In this document: in pieces, positions 7,972 to 16,344 of the stretch
How positions within the stretch are numbered: position 1 is the first letter of the stretch
Layout of the letters: each line of letters starts with the position of its first letter
Source: a bacterium
Lineage (GTDB): Archaea; Thermoplasmatota; Thermoplasmata; Lutacidiplasmatales; UBA184
Length of the DNA stretch: 49,725 bases
Reading direction: 5' to 3'
NCBI GenBank assembly: GCA_027309555.1
Contig: DAIDCO010000005.1
Location: 1-49,725 of the forward strand
Notes under the pieces: generated by a model
The model's input: only the letters and a program-made list of their open reading frames with translations
Told to the model about the DNA's origin: nothing
Databases searched by the model: none
Translations under genes and position numbers: made by a program

Positions 7972-10422
7972 ATGCGAGGGCGGTTCCATCGCGCCGGGGT
8001 CGTCGCGGTCCTCGCCTTGGTGCTCGCGGCGTCGATCGTCCCGACGGTCGCCCGCGGCCCTTCCGGCGCGGTGGCCCCCGAGCTCCGGGCGACCGCCGGT
8101 GGACCGGGCTGCGGCAACGGGACCGACCCGTGCCAGGTGACGTTCACCGAAACCGGCCTGCCCGGCAGTCCGAATTGGAACGTGACGGTGATCGGGGCCG
8201 GCAATAACGCCTCCGGGGGCTCGACCCAGATCGTCTTTCTGCTCATTAACGGGACTTGGAACTTCAAGGTGGGCGGCTACGATGGGTACGCCCCTTCGCC
8301 TCCTACGGGCACGATCGTAGTGAACGGGAACGATGTGCCTCAATCGATCAGTTGGTCCCTCCCGAAGTACACCTTCACGTTCAGCGAGACCAACTTCGTT
8401 TTCGGAGGGGGAGCGACGTGGTCGGTCGACCTCAACGGAACAGTCCATTCGAGCCCCTCGTCGAGCACGCTCACCTTCTCCGTCACCAACGGCACGTATC
8501 CGTTCACGGTCTCGAGCTCGACGCCCGACTTCCAGCCGAATCCCAGTGTCGGGACCGTGACCGCCTCCAGCGGAGGGTCGCAGCCGATCGCCTTCATCGT
8601 GCACACCTACACGGTCTACTTCAACGAAACCGGGCTCCCCGCGGGGAACTCTTGGTCGGTCTCGATCGATGGGGGCCCGGCGAAGCCTTCTTCCAACCCC
8701 TCGATCACCTTCTCCGAGTTCAACGGGACGTACACCTTCGTCGTCAAGAGCTTGAACCCCAGCTATCGGCCGTCCCCCGCGAGCGGGTCGTTCAACGTGT
8801 TCGGTCTGTACTTCGTGATCGCGATCTCGTTCGGCGTGGTCAACTATTACGTCAATTTCACCGAGAGCGGTCTCACGTCGGGCCAGTTGCCCTGGTCGGT
8901 GACACTGGGGGGAACGCTGACCTCGAGCCCCACCCCGAAGATCTCCTTCGTGGACCCGAACGGCAGTTACAGCTGGACGATCACCCCGATCGCCGGCTGG
9001 CACGCGAGCGTCTACTCCGGCACCGCCGTGGTCCTTGGAAAGAACCTCCAGATCAACGTGACCTGGGTCCAGGTACGCTACAGCGTCTGGTTCAACGAGT
9101 CGGGCCTTCCGGCCGGAACGAACTGGACGGTCACCGCGAACAGCGTGTTCCAGAAGGGGAACACGAGCTCGATCGAGTACCAGCTCCCCAACGGCACGTA
9201 CTCCTTCACGATCGGGAAGGTCGCCGGCTATCACTCCGACATCACCTCAGGGACCATCGCGGTCCTCAACGGCTCGGCGAACCAGTCCATCGTTTTCGCG
9301 GCGGTCACCTACGCGCTCTCGTTCCTCGAGAGCGGCCTCCCCGCGGGAACGAACTGGAACATCACGATCGGTGGCCAGACCGCCTCCTCGTCCGGAACTC
9401 CGCTCGTGAGCTTCAACCTGGCCAATGGCACCTACAACTTCACGGTCGGACGACCGGTCGGGTACGTCCCCTTCCCGCCGGGAGGCTCGGTCGTCATCAA
9501 CGGCAAGGCACGGAACGTCTCGGTCAACTTCGGAGCGTTCGCCTACAACGTGACGTTCCTCGAGACAGGACTCCCGAGCGGAGTCCGCTGGGCCGTCACG
9601 GTCGACGGGATCCGGTCCACGTCGAACGCGTCGGCTCTGGTCCTCCCCGAAGCGAACGGAAGTTACACGTACACCGTCGGACGGGTGGTCGGCTACGTCG
9701 ACAGCCCCACCAGCGGCTCGTTCCAGGTCCTCGGAGCCTCGATCCAGATCAACATCTCGTACCTTGCGGTCCTGTACCCGGTGGAGTTCTTCCTCAATAC
9801 GAGCCTGCCGGCGAGCGTGAACTGGTCGGTGACCCTCGGCGGCACGACCGAGGTCGCCAACGGCAACCAGGTGATCCTCTTCGACCAGCCGAACGGGACG
9901 TACTTCTTCGCCGTGAACAAGCTCCTGTCGTACACTCCGGTCGCGGGAACGTTCCATTCGTGCGGATCCAATGCCACACTGCCGGTCGGCAACCTCACGG
10001 TCTGCGGTCGGGAGCTCTTGATCCCGGTCGGGTTCGTCCACGTCCCGGGTTGGGCGGTCACCTTCACCGAGACCGGGCTCGATAGCGGCCTCGCCTGGAG
10101 CGTCTCGAGCGCCGGTCAGGTGGTCTTCAGTTCGCTTCCGACCCTCTCGCTCCAGAATGTCTCGAACGGCACGTACACCTACTACATCGGATACGTCGCG
10201 GGCTACTCCGTGACGACCACGTCGGGAATCCTGCACATGTCGGGCGCTCCGATCACGGTGAATGTCACCTTCGTGAAGATCGGGGGCCCCTACATCGGCC
10301 CGCCCCGCGGATTCTCCTTGTTCGACTGGGAGCTCGTCGGCGCGGGCGCGCTGGCCGCGGCGCTCATCGCGCTCGGGCTCGTCCTCCGCCGACGTCGCCG
10401 CGCCGCGGAAGCAACGTCGTAG
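7972..10422 (+). CDS. Giant repeat-type surface protein with nine ETGLP-class repeats
   Basis: 816 aa from the ATG at 7972. The frame stays open upstream to overlap the previous gene, but only this start gives a proper signal peptide (basic MRGRFHR, hydrophobic core VVAVLALVLAASIV) and has TATA-like sequence (TTAGTAGA, GATATAC) just upstream. The exported part is nine tandem repeats of about 75-90 residues, each opening with a variant of YxVTFTETGLPxGTxWSVT, then NGTYxFTVGxxxGY, then SGTxxVxG. Repeat 8 is the most divergent and carries two Cys. Many N-x-S/T sites suggest heavy N-glycosylation. A single C-terminal helix (VGAGALAAALIALGLVL) with an RRRRR tail anchors it. Such proteins are likely adhesins or S-layer components; the exact role is unknown. 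Confidence 0.85.
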   Translation: MRGRFHRAGVVAVLALVLAASIVPTVARGPSGAVAPELRATAGGPGCGNGTDPCQVTFTETGLPGSPNWNVTVIGAGNNASGGSTQIVFLLINGTWNFKVGGYDGYAPSPPTGTIVVNGNDVPQSISWSLPKYTFTFSETNFVFGGGATWSVDLNGTVHSSPSSSTLTFSVTNGTYPFTVSSSTPDFQPNPSVGTVTASSGGSQPIAFIVHTYTVYFNETGLPAGNSWSVSIDGGPAKPSSNPSITFSEFNGTYTFVVKSLNPSYRPSPASGSFNVFGLYFVIAISFGVVNYYVNFTESGLTSGQLPWSVTLGGTLTSSPTPKISFVDPNGSYSWTITPIAGWHASVYSGTAVVLGKNLQINVTWVQVRYSVWFNESGLPAGTNWTVTANSVFQKGNTSSIEYQLPNGTYSFTIGKVAGYHSDITSGTIAVLNGSANQSIVFAAVTYALSFLESGLPAGTNWNITIGGQTASSSGTPLVSFNLANGTYNFTVGRPVGYVPFPPGGSVVINGKARNVSVNFGAFAYNVTFLETGLPSGVRWAVTVDGIRSTSNASALVLPEANGSYTYTVGRVVGYVDSPTSGSFQVLGASIQINISYLAVLYPVEFFLNTSLPASVNWSVTLGGTTEVANGNQVILFDQPNGTYFFAVNKLLSYTPVAGTFHSCGSNATLPVGNLTVCGRELLIPVGFVHVPGWAVTFTETGLDSGLAWSVSSAGQVVFSSLPTLSLQNVSNGTYTYYIGYVAGYSVTTTSGILHMSGAPITVNVTFVKIGGPYIGPPRGFSLFDWELVGAGALAAALIALGLVLRRRRRAAEATS

Positions 10423-10492
10423 ACCTCCCGGCGGCGCCCTCCGTCGGGGACACCCGCCCCGGACGCGTTCGCGCTGCGCCCTCCGAACCACC

Positions 10493-10500
10493 GTTATAAG
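10493..10500 (+). promoter_or_regulatory. TATA-like box for the second phosphodiesterase gene
   Basis: GTTATAAG, centred 27-28 bases before the ATG at 10524, the position expected for a leaderless transcript. Confidence 0.6.
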
Positions 10501-10523
10501 GCACACGCCCGTCACCCGAGGCC

Positions 10524-11951
10524 ATGCGCGGCACCGACGGCTCGTCCCGCCGCCGTCGTAAACTGCTCGTGATCGGGCTCGACGGAGTACCCCCGGAGAC
10601 GCTCGTCGAGCTCCACCGCGCGCACATGCCGACCGTGGCGGCGATGCTCGACGCCGGAGTGCATGGCGCGATGCGCACCACCGACCCACCGATCAGCCTC
10701 CCGGCCTGGGCGGTGATGTTCACGGGCTACGACCCGGGCTCGCTCGGCTTCTACGGCTTCCGCCACCGGCTGAACCATTCCTACACGCAGAACTACATGC
10801 CCCGGACCACCCTCCTCGAGGTCCCGACCCTCTACCAGCTCCTCTCCGACCGGGGCCGTCGTGTCGGCGTCATCGGCATGCCGCCCGGGTACCCGCCTCC
10901 GCATCTGAACGGGTTCTACATTTCCGACTTCCTGACTCCCCCCGAGAGCACCGACGTGACCTACCCGCCCGAGCTCCGGGCGGAGCTCGAGGCCCGATTC
11001 GGCCGGTATCGGTTCGACGTCCCGTTCCGAGCCGAGGAACGGGGCGAGCTGTTCCGCCAGATCCTCGAGATGACGCGCCAGCGCTGGCAGGTCGCCGAGG
11101 CGCTCTACACGCGCGAGAGCTGGGACCTCTTCGCCGTCCACGAGATCGGCACCGACCGGCTCCATCACGCGTTCTGGAAGTACATCGACCCCGCGCATCC
11201 GAAGTACGCGGCCGGCAACCCGTTCGAGCACGTCGCCGTGGAGTACTTCCGGCAGCTCGACCAGTGGATCGGGCGGCTCGTGTCGCATATCGATCCGGAC
11301 ACCCTCGTGGCGATCGTCTCCGACCACGGGATGATGCCCATGCTCGGCTGCTTCTGCATCAACCAGTGGCTGGTCGAGAAGGGGTACCTCGTTCTGAAGC
11401 AGCCCGTGGCGCGCGCGGGGACGCCGCTCGAGAAGGCCGAGGTGGACTGGGGACGGACGCGGGCGTGGGGGGCCGGCGGCTACTACGCCCGGATCTTCTT
11501 CAACGTACGCGGACGGGAGAGCGAGGGTGCGATCGCGCCCGAGGAGCTTCCCGCGGTCCGGGCGGCGCTCGAACGCGATCTGAAAGCGATACCGGGACCC
11601 TCGGGCGCCCCGTTCCCGATCGATATCCTCGACCCCCAGACCACCTACCGGGAGGCCCGGGGGGACCCGCCGGACCTGATGGTCTACTTCGACCACCTTC
11701 GCTGGCGTTCCGCCGGAACGCTCGGACACCCCACGAACTACCTCGAGGAGAACGACACCGGGCCGGACGACGCGGTCCACGGGGTCGACGGCGCCTTCCT
11801 GCTGTACGACCCCGAGGTCCAGGACGGTCGGGGCGGCGTGAGGGTCGACGCCGTGGATGTGATGCCCACCTTGCTCCGCGCGATGGGTGAAGAGATCCCC
11901 GCGGGACTCCAGGGCCGCCCCGTCCTGGCGGCGATCCCCGGAACCCGCTGA
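10524..11951 (+). CDS. Alkaline-phosphatase-superfamily phosphodiesterase (COG3379 type), paralogue 2
   Basis: 475 aa, closely similar over its length to the protein encoded at 3776. It has an N-terminal metal Asp in LVIGLDGVP (D20), the nucleophile region DPPISLPAWAVMFTG, and the distal metal site IVSDHGMMPMLGCFCINQW. Ser58 occupies the nucleophile position that is Thr48 in the paralogue, a change compatible with catalysis but possibly with altered substrate or rate. There is no signal peptide, so cytoplasmic. It is transcribed on its own; the gene downstream converges on it. The ATG is chosen because a TATA-like box lies 27-28 bases upstream. The role is probably hydrolysis of a phosphorylated glycan or lipid intermediate, inferred from neighbours. 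Confidence 0.85.
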   Translation: MRGTDGSSRRRRKLLVIGLDGVPPETLVELHRAHMPTVAAMLDAGVHGAMRTTDPPISLPAWAVMFTGYDPGSLGFYGFRHRLNHSYTQNYMPRTTLLEVPTLYQLLSDRGRRVGVIGMPPGYPPPHLNGFYISDFLTPPESTDVTYPPELRAELEARFGRYRFDVPFRAEERGELFRQILEMTRQRWQVAEALYTRESWDLFAVHEIGTDRLHHAFWKYIDPAHPKYAAGNPFEHVAVEYFRQLDQWIGRLVSHIDPDTLVAIVSDHGMMPMLGCFCINQWLVEKGYLVLKQPVARAGTPLEKAEVDWGRTRAWGAGGYYARIFFNVRGRESEGAIAPEELPAVRAALERDLKAIPGPSGAPFPIDILDPQTTYREARGDPPDLMVYFDHLRWRSAGTLGHPTNYLEENDTGPDDAVHGVDGAFLLYDPEVQDGRGGVRVDAVDVMPTLLRAMGEEIPAGLQGRPVLAAIPGTR

Positions 11952-12004
11952 CCGACGACCGGGGGGTCGCCCCCCCTTCGCCCACGACGAGGAGGCGCGC
12001 GGGA

Positions 12005-13198
12005 TCAGGCGTTCTCGGGATCGAGGGAGAGGTACTCCGCCAGATGCCGCGCCGCGAGGACGGCGCGCGCGACCTTCGAGTCGGCGGACTCCGCGGAGCG
12101 CGGCAGCTCGCCCGCGAGGCCGCGGAGGATCGCGTCGTACAGCAGGCCGGCATCCCCCGGACGGACAAACGTCGTTCGCGCATCGAGGATCGCGTCGTAC
12201 TCGCGCAGCTCGGGCACGTCGTAGGCCACGATCGCGCAGTTGTGGAACGCCGCGAGCCCCATCACGCCCGACGGCCCCGCGATCGCGTGGTACGGAAGGA
12301 TCACGAGGTCGCTTCCGCCGAACAGCTCGGGCGTCGCCTCGTCCGGGGGATTCTCAAGGAACCTCCAGGCACCGGTCGGTAGGTGAGCGAGGGATGCCTC
12401 GAAGCGGGCCCGGTACTCCGGAAAGAACCGATTGAACGACCCCGCAAAGACCGTCTCGAAGCGGCGACCCTCGGCGTACAGCCGTTCGAGCACCGGCAGC
12501 ACCGAGCCGAGGTCCTTCGCCGGTCCCCAGACCCCGAAGAGCAGGATGCGATACGGCGACCGAGGCCCGCCGGGAGGTCGGGGGGCTCCCTCGGAGCGTC
12601 GTAGCTCTTGCGCCAGGTGGCCGAAGATCGCCTCGGTGAAGGGGAGCGGGCGCGCCACCACCGAGCCGCCGAACAGCGCGGCGACCGACCGCCGCTGGCT
12701 CTCGAGCGGAACGATGACGCGCGCGCTGCGGGCCAGGAGCCGCTCGAACGTAGCCAGTCCGAGCCGTTCGCTGCGGCTCGGCCGGTACCCGAGACGACCG
12801 ACGTCCTGGGTCTCGATGAAGTTGTGCGCGTACACGAACGGCGCGCGTCGCGTGGAGGCCCGCACGAGCGCCGGCAGGACCATCCCGCCGGCGTTCGCCG
12901 CCCGATTCTCCCCGAAGCAGGTCGGGAACCAGTTGAAGAGCACCGGACCCCCTCGACCGGTCCGACGGGAGAGCGCGCGGGCGGCGTGGAGGAGCGACCC
13001 GGCGTCGCCGTGCTTCCAGGAGGGGTGGAGTTCGACGCGCCCGAGGGGGAAAGGGGCCGGCCAAGTGGAGCCGAGCGGGGCCGCAAGATCGATCGTGAGC
13101 TCGGGCTCGGCTCGCTGGAGGAGGAGGGCGAGGCTCGTCGAGTGAGTGCCCAGCCGATCTTTTTCCGGGTAGAAGTTCTCGAACAGCCCGAGGCGCAT
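12005..13198 (-). CDS. GT-B fold glycosyltransferase (GT4-like)
   Basis: About 397 aa from the ATG at 13198 (MRLGLFENFYPEKDRLGTHS). A GTG 15 bases further upstream is possible, but the bases GGAGGGG lie between the two and could serve the ATG as ribosome-binding site. The sequence has the two-lobed layout of retaining GT-B enzymes: an N-terminal domain starting with a Gly-rich opening, a second lobe beginning YRILLFGVWGPAKDLGSVL, and an acceptor/donor region SGVMGLAAFHNCAIVAYDVPE. It should act in the cytoplasm, adding a sugar from a nucleotide donor to a growing glycan. It is divergent from the APS kinase gene and convergent with the phosphodiesterase gene. The substrate is not predictable. 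Confidence 0.75.
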   Translation of the reverse strand: MRLGLFENFYPEKDRLGTHSTSLALLLQRAEPELTIDLAAPLGSTWPAPFPLGRVELHPSWKHGDAGSLLHAARALSRRTGRGGPVLFNWFPTCFGENRAANAGGMVLPALVRASTRRAPFVYAHNFIETQDVGRLGYRPSRSERLGLATFERLLARSARVIVPLESQRRSVAALFGGSVVARPLPFTEAIFGHLAQELRRSEGAPRPPGGPRSPYRILLFGVWGPAKDLGSVLPVLERLYAEGRRFETVFAGSFNRFFPEYRARFEASLAHLPTGAWRFLENPPDEATPELFGGSDLVILPYHAIAGPSGVMGLAAFHNCAIVAYDVPELREYDAILDARTTFVRPGDAGLLYDAILRGLAGELPRSAESADSKVARAVLAARHLAEYLSLDPENA

Positions 13199-13358
13199 CG
13201 TCCCCTCCGACACGACGTGCGACCGCGTCGCGGGAGACCGGTCGGACGAGAGATGAGCCGGCGCGACGGCTATTGAACCCTTCGGTCGGCCGCGCCGCGG
13301 CGCCGTCGCCGACCCCTAGCCCCGCGCACGCGTGACCCCCTGCGAGGCGTGGGAAAAC

Positions 13359-13367
13359 CTCTTATGG
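13359..13367 (+). promoter_or_regulatory. TATA-like box for the APS kinase gene
   Basis: The AAAACCTCTTATGG stretch ends in a TATA-like element centred about 28 bases before the ATG at 13392. This decides that start over an upstream in-frame ATG at 13332 that would lie before the transcription start. Confidence 0.55.
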
Positions 13368-13391
13368 ACTCGGTGGCAGCGCGCCCCTCGC

Positions 13392-13955
13392 ATGCCACCG
13401 CATCGGACCGGCGGGTTTTGCATCTGGCTGACCGGACTCCCCAGCGCCGGGAAGACCACGATCTCGAAGGAGCTCGCCCCCGCCCTCAAAGCGCGCGGCC
13501 ACCCGGTCGAGCTTCTGGACGGCGACGAAGTGCGCCGGGGCCTTTCGGCGGACCTCGGGTTCGACCGCCGTTCGAGGGAGACCCACGCCGAGCGGGTCAC
13601 GTTCGTCGCGAAGCTCCTCGTGCGGAACGGGGCGATCCCGATCGTGGCGCTCATCTCCCCGTACTTGAGCTCCCGCGAGCGCGCCCGCCGGGAGATCGGG
13701 CACTTCGTCGAGGTCTACGTGAGCACTCCGATCGACGTCTGCCAGCAGCGGGATGTGAAGGGGCTCTACCGAAGGGCCCTCGCGGGCGAGATCCACGAGA
13801 TGACCGGGGTCGACGATCCGTACGAGCCCCCCGTGCAGCCCGAGGTCGTCGTGGACGCGGTCCATCTTTCGCCGGGGGAGAGCGCCCAGTTCATTCTCCA
13901 CGAGCTCGAGCGCACGGGCTGGCTCTCGTCGCCCGAAGCGGCTCACCGGAGCTAA
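13392..13955 (+). CDS. cysC: Adenylylsulfate (APS) kinase
   Basis: 187 aa, full length for a stand-alone APS kinase, which phosphorylates APS with ATP to give PAPS, the universal sulfuryl donor. Visible motifs: P-loop GLPSAGKTT (residues 15-23), LDGDEVRRGL after the second strand, the DLGFDRRSRETHAERV region, the ISPY loop, EVYVSTPIDVCQQRDVKGLY and the DDPYEPP lid segment. The enzyme is soluble. No sulfotransferase is visible nearby, but a UDP-sulfoquinovose synthase lies 1 kb away. The sulfur island 30 kb downstream encodes APS-forming AprBA, so PAPS made here is more likely used for sulfation or assimilation than for energy. The ATG is set by the TATA-like box 28 bases upstream. Confidence 0.92.
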   Translation: MPPHRTGGFCIWLTGLPSAGKTTISKELAPALKARGHPVELLDGDEVRRGLSADLGFDRRSRETHAERVTFVAKLLVRNGAIPIVALISPYLSSRERARREIGHFVEVYVSTPIDVCQQRDVKGLYRRALAGEIHEMTGVDDPYEPPVQPEVVVDAVHLSPGESAQFILHELERTGWLSSPEAAHRS

Positions 13956-13959
13956 CGAA

Positions 13960-13975
13960 CTAGCTAACTAACTAA
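13960..13975. repeat. (CTAA)n microrepeat between converging genes
   Basis: CTAG-CTAA-CTAA-CTAA in tandem between the stop codons of the converging APS kinase and nucleotidyltransferase genes. It provides stop codons in all three plus-strand frames and supplies the TAG stop of the minus-strand gene. Confidence 0.6.
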
Positions 13976-14910
13976 TTCGCTCGCGAGGCCGATCGGCGAG
14001 CTCGGCCCACGGTCTTCGCGGCGGCGGCTTCGGCCGCCCGCGCTCGCACGATCCGCTGGGTCCGCAGGAGGGCGCGGGCGAACCCCTCGGGCGACCCCAC
14101 GCTCCGCCACTCCGCGAAGCGGGGATTGACGACCAGCGCGGCGACCCGTCCGCCGTACTTGAGGAGATGGACGATCCCGGCCGTGAGCTCGAGCTCGGCC
14201 GGGGAGGAGTCCGCGCGGACCCGCTTCAGGGCCGAGAAGATGGCCGGCGTGAAGCAGTAGACGGCGGTCGCGGCCCAGTTCGACCGGGGGCGCTCGGGCT
14301 TCTCCTCCATCGCACGGACCCGAAGGCGCCGATAGGTGCCTTCCCGGCCGTCCACGGTGCCTTCGACCACTCCGTAGTTCCGGGGGTTCGCGACGCGCCG
14401 TACGAGGAGGACGGCGTCGAGGTCCTCTCGCTCGCGCAATCGGGCCATGAGCGAGGGGAGCTCCCCCCGGTGGCGCTCGAGCAACACCGCGTCCGCGGCG
14501 TGCAACAGGAACGGCTCCGCGCCCACGAACGGCGCGGCCCGGAGCACCGCATCGCCGAACCCCTGCGGGGTCGGCTGGTGGGCGAAGCGGATCCGGACCT
14601 GGGAGAGCCCTTCGTAGAACCGGGTCGTTTCGCTGATCCGAGCCGCCCGGTGGCGGTTCCGGTCGAGGAACTCCCGGTCGATCGTGAAGTAGTTCTGGGC
14701 CGTGACCCCCCCGTCCGGCCCTCCGACGACGAGCACGAAGTCCTGGACCCCGGCTCCGACGAGCGTCTCGAACGCGAGGTTCGCGACCGGTTTCAGGACC
14801 GGCTGGTCCTGGGCGCCCCGGTCGAACAGGGGGAGGAACTCCTTGCGCAGCCCCCGGCTCCAGGGGAGCATCCGGCTCCCCTCGCCCGCGAGGGTGAGAA
14901 CGCCCTGCAT
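13972..14910 (-). CDS. Sugar-1-phosphate nucleotidyltransferase (UTP-glucose-1-phosphate uridylyltransferase-like)
   Basis: 312 aa from the ATG at 14910, where the sequence begins GVLTLAGEGSRMLPWSRGLRKEFLPLF, the pyrophosphorylase signature with the activating Arg and the Lys of KEFLPLF. Later elements are VLVVGGPDGG, TPQGFGDAVLRA (the GxG/Ala-rich uracil-binding region) and HAADAVLLE in place of the usual GDD metal strand. The enzyme should form UDP-glucose (or a related NDP-sugar) from sugar-1-phosphate. It starts 8 bases after the stop of the UDP-sulfoquinovose synthase gene on the same strand, so the two are surely one operon and this enzyme plausibly supplies that synthase's UDP-glucose. 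A longer in-frame start upstream would overlap the synthase gene and adds only low-complexity residues. Confidence 0.85.
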   Translation of the reverse strand: MQGVLTLAGEGSRMLPWSRGLRKEFLPLFDRGAQDQPVLKPVANLAFETLVGAGVQDFVLVVGGPDGGVTAQNYFTIDREFLDRNRHRAARISETTRFYEGLSQVRIRFAHQPTPQGFGDAVLRAAPFVGAEPFLLHAADAVLLERHRGELPSLMARLREREDLDAVLLVRRVANPRNYGVVEGTVDGREGTYRRLRVRAMEEKPERPRSNWAATAVYCFTPAIFSALKRVRADSSPAELELTAGIVHLLKYGGRVAALVVNPRFAEWRSVGSPEGFARALLRTQRIVRARAAEAAAAKTVGRARRSASRAN

Positions 14911-14918
14911 CGGGGTGA

Positions 14919-16181
14919 TCAGGGTCCGTGCGCCAGCGATCCTTCGGGCAGGGCGGTGGGGGTCGGTGGGGCGGTCGAGAGCGCCGGCATGGGCGTCGGA
15001 GCCAGTTCCGCCGGTCGACTGGTGCCCTTTCTCCAATCGGTCGCCGGAAGGACGACCGATCGTTTCTGTTCCAGTCGGCGGCGGTACTTTCGCAGGTCCC
15101 GGAAGAGCTCCCGCACGACCTCGGTGAGTTCGCGCGTGCGACGGTAGCCCATCGCCGGCAGCTTCTCGTGGAGCGGGTGGTAGTAGTGGTCCTCGGACTC
15201 GACGCGGGGATTCGGAACGTGCTCGATCCGGGCCTCGATCGAGAACTCCCGAGCGACGTCGCGGGTGATCTCAGCGAGCTGATTCACGGAGTACGCCGCG
15301 TCGAACTGGTTGACGACCCGGTACTCGCCGCGTCCGACGGGGTTTTCCACCGACAGGCGCAGGCTCTGCATCGAGTCCTCGAGGGCGATGTAGCCGCGGG
15401 TCTGACCGCCCTTCCCGTACGGCGTGATCGGGAGCCCGAGGAGCGCCTCGACGACGAAGCGATTCAGCGCGGTCCCCCACACTTCGTCAAAGTCGAACCG
15501 GGTCAGGAGGCGGTCGTCGACCATCTCGGGCGTCCGGATCCCGTACACGACCCCTTGCATCACGTCGGTCGCGCGGAGGCCCCAGACCCGGGTCGCGAAG
15601 AGGACGTTGCCGGAGTCGTGGACCTTGCTCCAGTGGTACCAGCTCCCGGCCTGGCGGGGGAACGGCAGATGCGCGTCCGTGCGCCCGCGCCACTCGACAT
15701 CGAAGAATCCCTCGGCGATGTCGATGTTCGGGGTGCCGTACTCGCCCATCGTGCCCATCTTGACGAGATGGCTCTCGGGGACGAGGTCCCGCATCGCATA
15801 GAGCAGATTGATCGTCCCCGAGATGTTCTCGGTCTGGGTCCGCACGGCGTGATGGACATCGATCATCGAGTACGGGGCGGACCGCTGCTCGCCCAGGTGG
15901 ACGACCGCGTCGGGCCGCTCGAGCTCGAGGACGCGATGGACGAACGCGTAGTTCGTCACGTCCCCGCGGTGGAAGGCGATCGATTTCCCGAGCAGCTCCT
16001 CAACCGCGGACTGGCGCCGGGGGAAGGTGCCGATAGGCGTCGCGGACCAGCTACCGACCTCTTTGACGCGCCGGCGGGTGACGAAATTGTCGATTCCGAC
16101 GACCTCGTGACCGCGCCCGAGCAGGTGAAGGGCGAGCGGCCAGCCGGTATAACCGTCGATCCCGGTGATGAGCACTTTCAT
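14919..16181 (-). CDS. agl3: UDP-sulfoquinovose synthase
   Basis: 420 aa. It converts UDP-glucose and sulfite to UDP-sulfoquinovose using bound NAD, giving the sulfonated sugar of archaeal N-glycans (Agl3) or of plant and cyanobacterial sulfolipid (SQD1). The short-chain-dehydrogenase fold starts MKVLITGIDGYTGW with the Gly-rich NAD loop. The family signatures VKMGTMGEYGTPNIDIAEGF, QAGSWYHWSKVHDS and YGKGGQTRGYI are all present. Thr144, Tyr182, His183 and Lys186 fall at the positions of the SQD1 catalytic residues. The last ~45 residues are a Pro/Thr-rich extension not expected in the family. The ATG at 16181 has GGGGG just upstream; the frame is open further 5' but only into low-complexity sequence. 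The nucleotidyltransferase gene follows directly. A sulfite supply could come from the sHdr pathway. Confidence 0.93.
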   Translation of the reverse strand: MKVLITGIDGYTGWPLALHLLGRGHEVVGIDNFVTRRRVKEVGSWSATPIGTFPRRQSAVEELLGKSIAFHRGDVTNYAFVHRVLELERPDAVVHLGEQRSAPYSMIDVHHAVRTQTENISGTINLLYAMRDLVPESHLVKMGTMGEYGTPNIDIAEGFFDVEWRGRTDAHLPFPRQAGSWYHWSKVHDSGNVLFATRVWGLRATDVMQGVVYGIRTPEMVDDRLLTRFDFDEVWGTALNRFVVEALLGLPITPYGKGGQTRGYIALEDSMQSLRLSVENPVGRGEYRVVNQFDAAYSVNQLAEITRDVAREFSIEARIEHVPNPRVESEDHYYHPLHEKLPAMGYRRTRELTEVVRELFRDLRKYRRRLEQKRSVVLPATDWRKGTSRPAELAPTPMPALSTAPPTPTALPEGSLAHGP

Positions 16182-16258
16182 GACTTTTCCCCCTGGGTGC
16201 CCTTTGCATTGGTCCGAAGGGGTATTTGAGAGTGATTGCCCCGACGGGCGGGGGTACC

Positions 16259-16276
16259 GCGGCCCCCCGGGGCCGC
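16259..16276. repeat. 8-bp perfect inverted repeat (GC hairpin)
   Basis: GCGGCCCC (16259-16266) and GGGGCCGC (16269-16276) form a perfect stem with a 2-base spacer. It lies in the 163-base gap between the membrane GT2 gene and the sulfoquinovose synthase gene, both on the minus strand. Confidence 0.5.
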
Positions 16277-16344
16277 CCGTGGGCCGCCCGAGGGCGTTCC
16301 GGCCGAGGCAGCAGGCAGCACGACCGCTCGGAGGGGGCGGCGTC

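Noticed and set aside
13960-13975. Telomere-like or mobile-element TTAG repeat
   Set aside because: Only about four units, located exactly at two gene ends, with no flanking element or target-site duplication.
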